From Bacteroidota bacterium (GTDB lineage: Bacteria; Bacteroidota; Ignavibacteria; UBA10030): DNA of 6,651 nt. Location of the stretch: NCBI GenBank assembly GCA_003519375.1, contig DOWV01000238.1, positions 1-6,651 on the forward strand. The letters are read 5' to 3'. Positions 1 through 6,651 of this stretch are shown here, piece after piece (position 1 is the stretch's first letter; each line of letters starts with the position of its first letter). The notes beneath the pieces were generated by a model. That model was not told where the DNA came from. It made no database searches and saw only the letters and a list, made by a program, of their open reading frames with translations. Position numbers and translations under genes: made by a program.

Positions 1-88
1 GCATGCATCGATAAAGAGATTGAAGGAGTACGTGCGGCATCGGGCCCGTCTGATCGTTCGGCAACCGACAGCGCCGGAAATGAATTGA
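1..88 (+). CDS. possible 3' end of an unidentified gene (partial)
   Basis: Two overlapping plus-strand frames are open from the window edge. One ends with TGA at 86-88 and gives a basic tail containing IKRLKEYVRHRARLIVRQ. The other ends with TGA at 106-108 and gives an acidic, less distinctive tail. I slightly prefer the first because its third codon positions are richer in G and C and its composition looks more protein-like. A minus-strand frame is also open here, so the coding strand itself is not certain. No domain is recognisable in so short a piece, and no function is proposed. It would run convergently towards the DUF454 gene. The stretch 109-147 holds nothing I can recognise. Confidence 0.2.
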   Translation, partial: HASIKRLKEYVRHRARLIVRQPTAPEMN

Positions 89-147
89 TGCTCTTTGCGG
101 GAGTGTGACTGTTTTCCTTGCGGCGGCTGGAGGCTTCTCGGTGAGAC

Positions 148-552
148 TCAATCGGACGTCGTTTGCGTTGGCGTCGCGTTCGCGGACCTATCGGAGTCTC
201 CGGCCGGCGTATGGTCGGGTCCAGACGGAAATGGCCTTCGCTTTCGCACCAAGGTGCTGATGCAGACCAGATGAACCGTCACACCAACGGCGACGGCAAG
301 AAGCATGAGTCTGACCCACCAGAGGGAGACCGCAAAGATCGCAGAGTAACCGATCGTTAGCCAAAGGAGAGCAATCGCAATGGCGGTGCGTCTGAGGGAA
401 ACGCCTTTTCCAGCCCGGTAGTTACTGATGTACTCTCTAAACCAGCGATTGCTCAGCAGCCAGTGGTACAAATTCTCGGAGCCTCGTGCATAGCAAGCTG
501 CCGCCAGAAGCAGAAACGGCGTGGTTGGCAGGAGGTGGCTCTGATACTGCAA
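148..552 (-). CDS. DUF454 (YbaN-like) inner-membrane protein, N-terminally truncated
   Basis: The frame gives 134 residues from a TTG start at 550-552. It carries the DUF454 signature LLPTTPFLLLAAACYARGSE (residues 7-26), then the conserved WLLSNRWFREYI block and a basic segment. Two hydrophobic segments follow at about 56-75 and 77-100. A hydrophilic Ser/Thr/Pro-rich tail of about 30 residues ends the protein and is longer than in E. coli YbaN. The role of this small membrane protein family is unknown. The oddity is the beginning: family members normally have about 20 hydrophobic residues ending in LPLLPTTPF, whereas here only MQYQSH precedes the motif. No upstream frame supplies a membrane segment, because the DNA there is the palindromic terminator and spacer after the lacI-type gene. 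No good ribosome binding site is visible. It is probably a decayed 5'-truncated gene, although a shortened functional protein cannot be excluded. Confidence 0.6.
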   Translation of the reverse strand: MQYQSHLLPTTPFLLLAAACYARGSENLYHWLLSNRWFREYISNYRAGKGVSLRRTAIAIALLWLTIGYSAIFAVSLWWVRLMLLAVAVGVTVHLVCISTLVRKRRPFPSGPDHTPAGDSDRSANATPTQTTSD

Positions 553-577
553 ATCCCGATCGTTCGATCGGGATTTG
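550..577 (-). terminator. palindromic hairpin, probable terminator of the LacI-type gene
   Basis: There is a perfect inverted repeat: left arm CAAATCCCGATCG (550-562), two-base centre TT, right arm CGATCGGGATTTG (565-577). It begins 43 bases beyond the stop codon of the minus-strand regulator gene. The stem has a GC-rich core with A/T at the ends, so on either strand the 3' arm finishes in GGGATTT, a short T run. The T run is short, so strength as an intrinsic terminator is uncertain. It could act in both directions. It also contains the TTG used as the start of the truncated DUF454 frame. Confidence 0.6.
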
Positions 578-620
578 GTGTGTACAGTCTGGGTATTGCG
601 TCTGCGAAACCGGTCGGGCC

Positions 621-1652
621 CTAGTGCTTTATGACTCTGGATGACTCCCTCACGATGAACTCGGTCTCAAGGACCACACGTTCCGGCGAAAGAAGTGTGG
701 GCGATTCGATATTCCGGATCAGGATCTCTGCAGCCCTCCTGCCGATTTCTTGTTGCGGCGCACGGATGGTCGTCAGTGGCACAGGGTAAATCCTGGCGTA
801 ATAGATGTCGTCATTGCCGATGATGGAAATGTCATCGGGAACTTTAATTGAGAGTTCGATGAGTGCCGTCATCACGGCAAGCGCCTGCTGGTCATTGAAA
901 CAGACGATCGCAGTCGGATAGTGTTCCTTTTTCCTGCTCCCGAAGTACTCCTTCGTTCTGCGGTAACTCTCCTCGTAGTGGGATCCGATCGGAACAATCA
1001 TGTCCTTGTGAAACACAAGGGTGCTCTCGCTGAACGCATGCCGGAATCCTTCAATGCGCTCCAGCGTATGCGATGAATGGGGGGGACCTGCGAAATGCAC
1101 GATCTTTGTGTGCCCGCTGTCGATCAGGTACTTGACCGCCTTTTTGATCGCCCGCAGATTGTCGATTGCCACGACGTTCGCCTGAATCCCCTTGACATCC
1201 TCGAGCAGCACAAAGGGATAGTTGATTCTCTTCAGCTTGAAGAGGTGCTCGATTTCTGCCGTCCCCTCGAGCGTCGGAGCAATGATGGTGCCTTTGATAT
1301 CCTTGGCGGAGAAGAGATGCGTCAGCCTTTCTTCATACTCGTGGTTGTCCGCGGAACTCGTGACGATGACGGAATACCCCTTGGTGTCCGCGTACTCTTT
1401 GGCGCCGGTGGCGATTGACGTGTAAAACGGATAGTTGAGATCTTTGATGATCAGACCGATACTCTTGTCGTGCCCCCCATTCCTCAAATTCCTCGCAACG
1501 CCCTTCGGACGAAAGTTCAAATCCCTCATGACTTCGAGAATCTGGTCCCTCGTTTCCGGCTTCACCGAATCCTTGGCATTGATGACGGCTGAGACAGTTC
1601 CCTTGGAGACTCCTGCCTTCCTCGCAACATCGTCGATCGTAATCCTTTTCAT
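621..1652 (-). CDS. LacI-family transcriptional regulator (predicted repressor of the xylan operon)
   Basis: From the ATG at 1650-1652 the protein has 343 residues, the normal size for the family. Residues 4-25 form the LacI helix-turn-helix (ITIDDVARKAGVSKGTVSAV). From this start the numbering matches E. coli LacI exactly: recognition positions 17, 18 and 22 are K, G and A, and hinge Leu56 (in ARNLRNG) is the residue that enters the minor groove at the central CG of LacI operators. A periplasmic-binding-protein-like sensor domain follows from about residue 63, with SIGLIIKDLNYPFY, ERIEGFRHAF (198-207), CFNDQQALAVM (251-261) and GNDDIYYARIYPVPLTTIR (279-297). A TTG 24 bases upstream (1674-1676) would add MSESDYQR in front of the conserved start and is less likely. 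The gene is divergent from GH8-GH115, and a LacI-type operator lies 35 bases upstream of the ATG, which indicates autoregulation. The likely ligand is a xylo- or glucuronoxylo-oligosaccharide, inferred only from neighbours. Confidence 0.95.
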   Translation of the reverse strand: MKRITIDDVARKAGVSKGTVSAVINAKDSVKPETRDQILEVMRDLNFRPKGVARNLRNGGHDKSIGLIIKDLNYPFYTSIATGAKEYADTKGYSVIVTSSADNHEYEERLTHLFSAKDIKGTIIAPTLEGTAEIEHLFKLKRINYPFVLLEDVKGIQANVVAIDNLRAIKKAVKYLIDSGHTKIVHFAGPPHSSHTLERIEGFRHAFSESTLVFHKDMIVPIGSHYEESYRRTKEYFGSRKKEHYPTAIVCFNDQQALAVMTALIELSIKVPDDISIIGNDDIYYARIYPVPLTTIRAPQQEIGRRAAEILIRNIESPTLLSPERVVLETEFIVRESSRVIKH

Positions 1653-1686
1653 TCGCTGATAATCGCTTTCGGACAAAATGCCTAGA

Positions 1687-1702
1687 ATTGAAACGGTTTA
1701 AT
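1687..1702. promoter_or_regulatory. LacI-type operator ahead of the regulator gene
   Basis: The sequence ATTGAAACGGTTTAAT is an imperfect palindrome centred on a CG step, as LacI-family operators are. Six of eight base pairs match, and the flanking bases 1686 and 1703 also pair. It is identical to the operon-side site at 15 of 16 positions. Its edge lies 34 bases upstream of the preferred regulator ATG, where a bound repressor could block its own transcription or early elongation. Confidence 0.7.
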
Positions 1703-1713
1703 TTTTCATTGAA

Positions 1714-1734
1714 CTCAATATTGCTGTTATTGAG
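1714..1734. repeat. short inverted repeat in the regulator leader region
   Basis: The 7-base arms CTCAATA (1714-1720) and TATTGAG (1728-1734) are exact reverse complements around a 7-base centre. It lies just upstream of the regulator-side operator as read towards the regulator gene. It might be a weak mRNA stem-loop or a second protein-binding site. The stem is AT-rich, and coincidence is possible in AT-rich DNA. Confidence 0.35.
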
Positions 1735-1926
1735 CATAAAATCAATATGTTTGGTCATTGAATGAAACAGAATTGTTGAGCCGGATCGACTGCGGAAGCC
1801 ATGAGCGATTCTGTGCTAGCCTGCTTGGGTCTTATGATTCTCCATTCCCTGATAAATGGCAATAATTGAGACAACTCTCCGAAGAAAGAAATCTCGGTGG
1901 ACTCTTGAAGCGATTTAAATTACAAC

Positions 1927-2091
1927 ATGGCGAACGAGCATCCAGATACCAATGTCATGCGTCCCCGGTTCTTTCCGTGTCCGGACGTTGATCCCGACTC
2001 TCCTCTTGACTACCTTCTATCAGGCGGGGAAGAGCCAACGACCCCGTCCGATGGCCTGATTGTCCTCCGCAAACTTATGCAACGTGATTGA
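1927..2091 (+). CDS. candidate small protein of 54 residues (uncertain)
   Basis: An ATG at 1927 opens a frame of 54 codons ending in TGA at 2089-2091. The predicted peptide starts MANEHPDTNV, is rich in Pro and Asp in its first half (RFFPCPDVDPDSPLDYLL), and ends in a more ordinary SDGLIVLRKLMQRD. There is no signal peptide, no membrane segment and no recognisable domain. The only upstream purine-rich stretch (TTGAAG, 1905-1910) is about 16 bases from the ATG, too far for a good ribosome binding site. The frame stops about 34 bases before the -35 of the operon promoter, so it is not in that transcript. The composition looks more protein-like than random intergenic DNA, but it may be a decayed gene fragment or chance. 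Confidence 0.3.
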   Translation: MANEHPDTNVMRPRFFPCPDVDPDSPLDYLLSGGEEPTTPSDGLIVLRKLMQRD

Positions 2092-2124
2092 GATCGATCG
2101 TCCGTTTCGTGCCCCCTTTTGTTC

Positions 2125-2154
2125 TTGCCTTTTTGTCGTAACTCTCTCTATATT
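2125..2154 (+). promoter_or_regulatory. sigma70-like promoter of the GH8-GH115 operon
   Basis: The proposed -35 is TTGCCT (2125-2130) and the -10 is TATATT (2149-2154, five of six consensus bases), separated by 18 bases. The -10 touches the LacI-type operator at 2155-2170, so the operator covers the transcription start region, the classic geometry for repression by blocking RNA polymerase. The transcript would carry a leader of roughly 60 bases. Confidence 0.55.
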
Positions 2155-2170
2155 ATTGAAACGGTTCAAT
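2155..2170. promoter_or_regulatory. LacI-type operator controlling the GH8-GH115 operon
   Basis: The sequence ATTGAAACGGTTCAAT is a palindrome with a central CG and seven of eight matching pairs. The flanking pair 2154/2171 extends it to 18 bases. It directly follows the predicted -10 and ends 54 bases before the GH8 ATG. Near identity with the site ahead of the regulator gene (15/16) makes binding by that local LacI-family protein the best explanation. Confidence 0.78.
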
Positions 2171-2173
2171 AGT

Positions 2174-2190
2174 CATTAAACCCATTAAAC
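2174..2190 (+). repeat. direct repeat CATTAAAC in the operon leader
   Basis: CATTAAAC occurs at 2174-2181 and again at 2183-2190, a 9-base period just downstream of the operator. A related TCATTGAAC lies at 1706-1714, on the same side of the other operator. It could be an accessory protein-binding element or simple AT-rich repetition. Confidence 0.35.
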
Positions 2191-2224
2191 ACACGAGCCG
2201 GGCATACCCAGCCAGAGCGCGAAG

Positions 2225-3526
2225 ATGAGAACCTCACGAGGCACGAAGTACCTGATCTTGCTCCTCTGTCTCTGCCTGAGCCCGGCGGCGAGGACCGTGC
2301 CGGGCGTTGCCGACTCAACGTCAGCGTCTGACAGGCGAGGTGCCTACTATACCGGGAACTATCAGAATCTGTTCAAGGACCTCCTCGGCAAGAGCGAATC
2401 GGAAGTGAAGTCCCGCATGGACATAGCCTTCAGGCAGATCTTTTACGGCCACGATTCCACCGAACGAGTCTACTATCCGGTTGATCCGGACAAAGCGTAT
2501 GTCCTGGATATTCACAATGACGACGTCAGGTCCGAGGGCATTTCGTACGGAATGATGATCGCAGTCCAGCTCGACAAAAAAGCTGAATTCGACCGGATTT
2601 GGAAGTGGGCGAAAACCTTCATGCAGCATCGCACAGAACCGCGCAAAACGTATTTCGCATGGCACTGCAGGCGGAACGGCTCCGTCATCGATTCGACCGC
2701 CGCATCGGACGGCGAAGAATGGATCGTGACCTCACTCTTCTTTGCATCAGCGCGGTGGGGGGACGGGGAAGGAATGTTCAACTACAAGGCTGAGGCACAG
2801 GTAATCCTTGATGCGATGCTCGGCAAAGAGGGACAGCCCTGGAGCGATGGCCGCATCACCAACATGTTCAATGCGAAAGAAAAGCAGGTTGTCTTCGTTC
2901 CATCGGCGGAAGCGTCCGGATTCACCGACCCGTCGTACCACCTTCCGCACTATTATGAGCTCTGGGCGCGCTGGGCCAACAAAAACAACCGGTTCTGGTG
3001 CGACGCGGCGTCAACCAGCCGTTCGTTCTTCAAGAGGGCGGCTCACTCTTCAACCGGTCTCATGCCCGACTATGCACGCTTCAACGGCTCGCCCATCAAC
3101 CGGTTCGGCGGAGGGAGCGACGATTTTCGCTACGATGCATGGCGCGTCGCCATGAATGTCGCCCTGGACTATGATTGGTTCGCGAGAGATCCATGGGCTG
3201 TGACTCAAAGCAACAGGCTCCTGAGCTTCTTTCACTCGCAGGGAGTGAAAACGTATGGGAGTCTCTTCACCCTCGAAGGGAAAAAACTGGCGGAGGACCA
3301 CAGCGCAGGACTAGTTGCGATGAACGCGGTCGCATGTCTGGCCTCGACCAACGCGAACCGCAAAGAGTTTGTCGAGGATTTGTGGAACACGCCGGTGCCG
3401 AGAGGCCACTACCGGTACTACGACGGACTCCTTTACATGATGGGGTTGCTGCAAGTGAGCGGCAATTTCAGAATCTACAAGCCAGCCGGTCAACCGGTAT
3501 TTGAATGTCCGGACGCACAACGCTAG
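2225..3526 (+). CDS. secreted GH8 enzyme, probable reducing-end xylose-releasing exo-oligoxylanase
   Basis: The 433-residue protein starts with a basic Sec signal peptide (hydrophobic core about residues 9-20, likely cut near 22-30). No valid lipobox precedes Cys15 or Cys17, so it is not an obvious lipoprotein. The rest is one GH8 (alpha/alpha)6-barrel domain of normal length. By family comparison, Glu104 in VRSEGISYGMMIAVQ is the general acid, Asp304 in DFRYDAWRVAMN is the base, and Asp162 in SDGEEW is the third conserved acidic residue. The segments EDHSAGLVAMNAVACLA and YRYYDGLLYMMGLLQVSGNFRIY resemble the Rex branch (EC 3.2.1.156), which removes xylose from the reducing end of xylo-oligosaccharides by inversion; endo-xylanase activity cannot be excluded. 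It is first in the operon, 54 bases after the LacI-type operator, with only a weak purine-rich ribosome site (AGAGCGCGAAG). The signal peptide places it in the periplasm or outside the cell, unlike the cytoplasmic Bacillus Rex. Confidence 0.9.
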   Translation: MRTSRGTKYLILLLCLCLSPAARTVPGVADSTSASDRRGAYYTGNYQNLFKDLLGKSESEVKSRMDIAFRQIFYGHDSTERVYYPVDPDKAYVLDIHNDDVRSEGISYGMMIAVQLDKKAEFDRIWKWAKTFMQHRTEPRKTYFAWHCRRNGSVIDSTAASDGEEWIVTSLFFASARWGDGEGMFNYKAEAQVILDAMLGKEGQPWSDGRITNMFNAKEKQVVFVPSAEASGFTDPSYHLPHYYELWARWANKNNRFWCDAASTSRSFFKRAAHSSTGLMPDYARFNGSPINRFGGGSDDFRYDAWRVAMNVALDYDWFARDPWAVTQSNRLLSFFHSQGVKTYGSLFTLEGKKLAEDHSAGLVAMNAVACLASTNANRKEFVEDLWNTPVPRGHYRYYDGLLYMMGLLQVSGNFRIYKPAGQPVFECPDAQR

Positions 3527-3588
3527 AGGCGCAGTTACTCTCTGGGCACAATCTTCCGGGGATGCACTTCAAAAGAATTGAGAATCCG

Positions 3589-6512
3589 ATGAAAACAGGT
3601 TTCAGGACAGCCGCCGCCGGTAGACAAAAAATTGCTCCCCTGCGCGGTACCCTATCATTTGTCCTTCTCGTACTCTTCTTCGCCCCGTTATTCTCCGGCC
3701 AACAGGATCTGTCCTCCCGATCGAAAGGTTCTTATGTCTCGACTCAGAAAAGTGCCGGGGCGTTTACACTTTCAGCATCGGGCCGCTCGGCTCCCCTGGT
3801 GATCAGTTCCCAGGACTATCCAGCCGTCGCCCGCGTCATACGGGACCTTCAAGCGGATATACTCCGTGTCTCACATACGGAACCAGCAATCTCTCTGGAT
3901 TCACCTCCGAAATCGAAAGAATTTGTCCTCGTCGGGACGCTTGGGAAAAGCGCCCTGATCGATGCGTTAGTGAAAGACGGAACAATCAACGTGGAGGGCA
4001 TAAAGGGTAAATGGGAGGCGTTTCTCATACAGGTTGTGGAGAAGCCTTTTCCCGGTGTGGAGCGGGTACTGGTCATCGCCGGAAGCGATAAACGAGGAAC
4101 AGTTTTCGGAGTGTATGACCTGAGCGGGAACATCGGTGTTTCGCCCTGGTATTGGTGGGCGGATGTGCCGGTGAAAACCACCCCAAACCTCTTTGTTCGC
4201 AAAGGCCGATACACGCTGGGGGAACCGGCTGTCCAATACCGGGGTATCTTCATCAACGATGAGGCCCCTGCTCTATCCGGTTGGACATTTGAGAAATTTG
4301 GCGGATTCAACCACAAGCTCTATGAAAAGGTATTCGAGCTCATCCTCAGGATGAAGGGCAACTACCTCTGGCCGGCGATGTGGGGGAGGGCGTTCTATGA
4401 CGATGATTCGCTCAATCCAAAACTGGCCGACGAATATGGCGTCGTGATTGCCACCTCTCATCACGAGCCGATGATGCGCGCCCACGACGAGTGGCGTAGG
4501 TACGGCAAAGGGCCCTGGAATTACGAGAAGAATGATTCTGTTCTGAGAGATTTCTGGAGGCAGGGCATCAAGAGGATGGGTTCGTACGAGAGTGTTGTGA
4601 CGCTGGGGATGCGCGGTGACGGGGATGAACCGATGTCTGAGCAATCCAACATTGCCCTGCTGGAGAGAATCGTGAAGGATCAGCGCCAGATTCTTGGCGA
4701 TGTGACGGGAAAAGATATCACGACCATCCCGCAGGTTTGGGCCTTGTATAAAGAGGTCCAGGACTATTACGACAAAGGCATGCGAGTGCCGGATGATGTG
4801 ACGCTTCTCCTCTGCGACGACAACTGGGGGAATATTCGAAAGCTCCCGAAACCCGGCGACAAGCCGCACTCGGGCGGGTACGGCATCTACTATCACTTTG
4901 ACTATGTCGGTGGGCCGAGAAACTACAAATGGCTCAACACGAATCAGATCTCGAGAGTGTGGGAGCAAATGCACCTGGCGTATCGCTATGGTGCCAAAAA
5001 AATCTGGCTCGTCAATGTGGGCGATATCAAGCCGATGGAATTTCCCACCCAGTTCTTTCTGGACTATGCGTGGAATCCCGAGTCGTGGCCTGAAGAGCGG
5101 CTGCCGGAGTACACCCGAAAGTGGGCTGAAAAACAGTTCGGGCCGAAATACGCGGCAGAGATTGCCGAAATCGTTACCGCCTACACTCGATACAACTCCC
5201 GCCGAAAACCGGAGCTCCTTTCGCCTGAGACCTACAGCCTCGTCAATTACGGGGAGGCGGAAGCAGTCGTTTCCGATTACAAGGCGCTCCTGGGGAAGGC
5301 TCAGCGCATTTCCACCCAGCTCCCGGCGAGCTACAGGGATGCTTTCTATCAATTGGTTCTTCATCCGGTCGAGGCATGCTCCAATCTCAATGATTTATAT
5401 GTGACCGTCGCGAAAAACCGGCTCTACGCAAAACAGGGAAGAGCCTCTGCGAACGGCTTCGCCGAGCGGGCGCGGAAACTGTACGATGAGGACTCCCTGA
5501 TCACCTACCACTACAACCATCGCCTGGCGGGCGGCAAGTGGAACCACTTCATGGATCAGACGCACATCGGCTACACATACTGGCAGCAGCCGGATTATAA
5601 CTCGATGCCTGCGGTCAGCACAATTCGGGTTCCGGACAGGGCTGAGATGGGCGTTGCGATCGAAGGGTCGATGAACTGGTGGCCGGCGGAAGACAGCGAT
5701 GCGGTGCTCCCCGAATTCAATCCGTACGGTGCGCCAACCCGGTACATGGAGATTTTCAACCGGGGGAAAATCCCATTCAGCTATTCATGCCGCGCCGGAA
5801 AGAACTGGATCCGTATCAGCCCTTCGCGGGGGAACGTCGCGACTGAACAACAACTGGTACTCTCGATCGATTGGAAACAAGTGCCCCCCGGTAAACACCG
5901 GGTTCCCATTAACATCAGCGGTCCGAACGAGAGCAGCGTCGTGGTCTATGCGGAGATCAACAATCTGAAATTGCCGAAGCATGACAACGTTGGGGGTTTT
6001 GTAGAAGCGGATCGGTACGTCTCGATCGAGGCCGAGCACTTCAGCGAGGCGATCGGAAAACCCCCGATCACCTGGCTTTGCATTCCCGGCCTGGGGCGTA
6101 CGTTGTCGGGGATGACTCCGATGCCTGTAACATCCGGCGTGCAGACTCCTGGTGGCAATTCACCCCGATTGGAATACCGGGTGTATCTGGAGAGCAAAGG
6201 GGATCTGATGGTTCGGGCTTTGTTTTCGCCGACGCTCAATTTTCACAACAACCAGGGGTTACGGTACGGTATCTCATTCGATGATGAGCCGCCGCAGATT
6301 GTCAATATCCACGCGAAGACTTCAAACCGGCTCTGGGAATATTGGGTAAGCACAAATACGAACGAGCAGGCCTCTTGGCACCGCATCAATGAACCAGGCT
6401 GGCACGTTCTGAAATTCTGGATGGTCGATCCGGGCGTTGTGCTGCAGAAGCTGATTGTATCCCTGGGGGATGTTCGGCCGAGTTATTTGGGACCACCGGA
6501 GAGCTATCGGAA

Positions 6513-6534
<22 letters not shown>
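3589..6534 (+). CDS. secreted GH115 xylan alpha-1,2-(4-O-methyl)glucuronidase
   Basis: GH115 enzymes release (4-O-methyl)glucuronic acid from xylan and xylo-oligomers (EC 3.2.1.131). From ATG 3589 the product has 981 residues, full length for the family. A signal peptide (hydrophobic core about 21-35, cut near 36-38) is followed by an N-terminal alpha/beta domain. The catalytic barrel region carries YRGIFINDEAPAL (217-229), MKGNYLWPAMWGRAF (255-269), TSHHEPMMRAHDEW (289-302), TLGMRGDGDEPM (338-349), LLLCDDNWGNIRKLP (406-420) and GIYYHFDYVGGPRNYKW (432-448). A helical region follows, then the C-terminal beta domain beginning near VEADRYVSIEAEHF (805-818). The acidic residues in these blocks include the likely catalytic ones, but I do not assign them. 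An ATG at 3505 would overlap GH8 by 22 bases and put 28 extra residues before the signal peptide, so 3589 is preferred (TTGAG upstream, 62 bases after GH8). No type IX sorting domain follows. The last residues (KAVGSKQ) and the stop come from a repeat array. Confidence 0.93.
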
Positions 6535-6624
<90 letters not shown>

Positions 6625-6651
6625 CGACGTGGCACAGTGCATTGGTATCCG

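Larger units (their letters stand above)
1653..2224. other. divergent regulatory region between the regulator gene and the GH8-GH115 operon
   Basis: This 572-base stretch separates two divergent transcription units and is more AT-rich than the flanking genes, especially at 1680-1770 and 2130-2190. It contains two LacI-type operators, the operon promoter, a small inverted repeat at 1714-1734 and a candidate 54-residue ORF at 1927-2091. I could not place a convincing -35/-10 pair for the minus-strand regulator gene. A weak candidate -35 TTGATT reads on the minus strand at 1745-1740. The part from about 1770 to 1925 shows nothing I can name. Confidence 0.7.

Noticed and set aside
163..360. Plus-strand 65-residue frame opposite the DUF454 gene
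   Set aside because: Highly charged shadow of the minus-strand DUF454 frame, which carries the recognisable family motif.
1333..1758. Overlapping minus-strand frame of 141 residues starting MTKHIDFMLNN ahead of the regulator
   Set aside because: It runs out of frame through the intact LacI helix-turn-helix coding sequence and shows no domain of its own. The regulator frame is complete, so there is no frameshift to repair.
2225..2290. Lipoprotein signal in GH8 (Cys15 or Cys17)
   Set aside because: The residues before these cysteines (LLL and CL) do not fit a lipobox, which needs a small residue at -1. A normal Sec signal is more likely.
2985..3106. AACCGGTT-containing sites inside GH8 (near 2987 and 3098) as extra operators
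   Set aside because: They encode ordinary Asn-Arg codons, lack the ATTGAA/TTCAAT arms and have a different centre from the two promoter operators.
4273..5364. Long 363-residue minus-strand frame inside GH115
   Set aside because: Antisense shadow produced by codon bias of the GH115 gene; the plus-strand frame matches GH115 motifs throughout.

Overview
This window holds a compact, probably complete xylan-utilisation locus. A LacI-family repressor gene (minus strand) is divergent from a two-gene operon (plus strand). The operon encodes a secreted GH8 enzyme that looks like a reducing-end xylose-releasing exo-oligoxylanase, and a secreted GH115 alpha-glucuronidase. Together they would remove (methyl)glucuronic acid side chains from glucuronoxylan fragments and then trim the bare xylo-oligomers to xylose.

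Layout. 1-147: left edge, with at most the 3' tail of an unidentified plus-strand gene. 148-552 (minus): DUF454/YbaN-like membrane protein whose conserved first membrane segment is missing. 550-577: near-perfect palindromic hairpin, the probable terminator of the repressor gene, lying exactly on the DUF454 truncation point. 621-1652 (minus): LacI-family regulator. 1653-2224: divergent regulatory region with two near-identical LacI-type operators (1687-1702 and 2155-2170), a strong sigma70-like promoter for the operon, a small stem-loop, and a possible 54-residue small ORF (1927-2091). 2225-3526: GH8. 3589-6534: GH115. 6513-6624: polypurine heptanucleotide repeat array that has run into the end of the GH115 gene and supplies its stop codon.

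Regulation. One operator overlaps the start of the operon promoter and its near-twin lies just ahead of the repressor gene. The simplest model is an autoregulated local repressor that leaves DNA when a xylan-derived ligand is present. The ligand is inferred from the neighbours, not from the regulator sequence.

Organism. The DNA is moderately GC-rich. The genes are Gram-negative in style: Sec signal peptides, no Gram-positive anchors, no C-terminal type IX sorting domain on either enzyme. Protein style and the combination of genes suggest a free-living polysaccharide degrader, perhaps of the Bacteroidota/Chlorobiota/Ignavibacteriota group, but this is a low-confidence inference. I see no CRISPR array, tRNA, rRNA, transposase or phage gene. 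The enzymes belong to known families. The less ordinary signals are the operator pair, the small intergenic ORF, the truncated gene at the terminator, and the heptad repeat that ends the GH115 reading frame.
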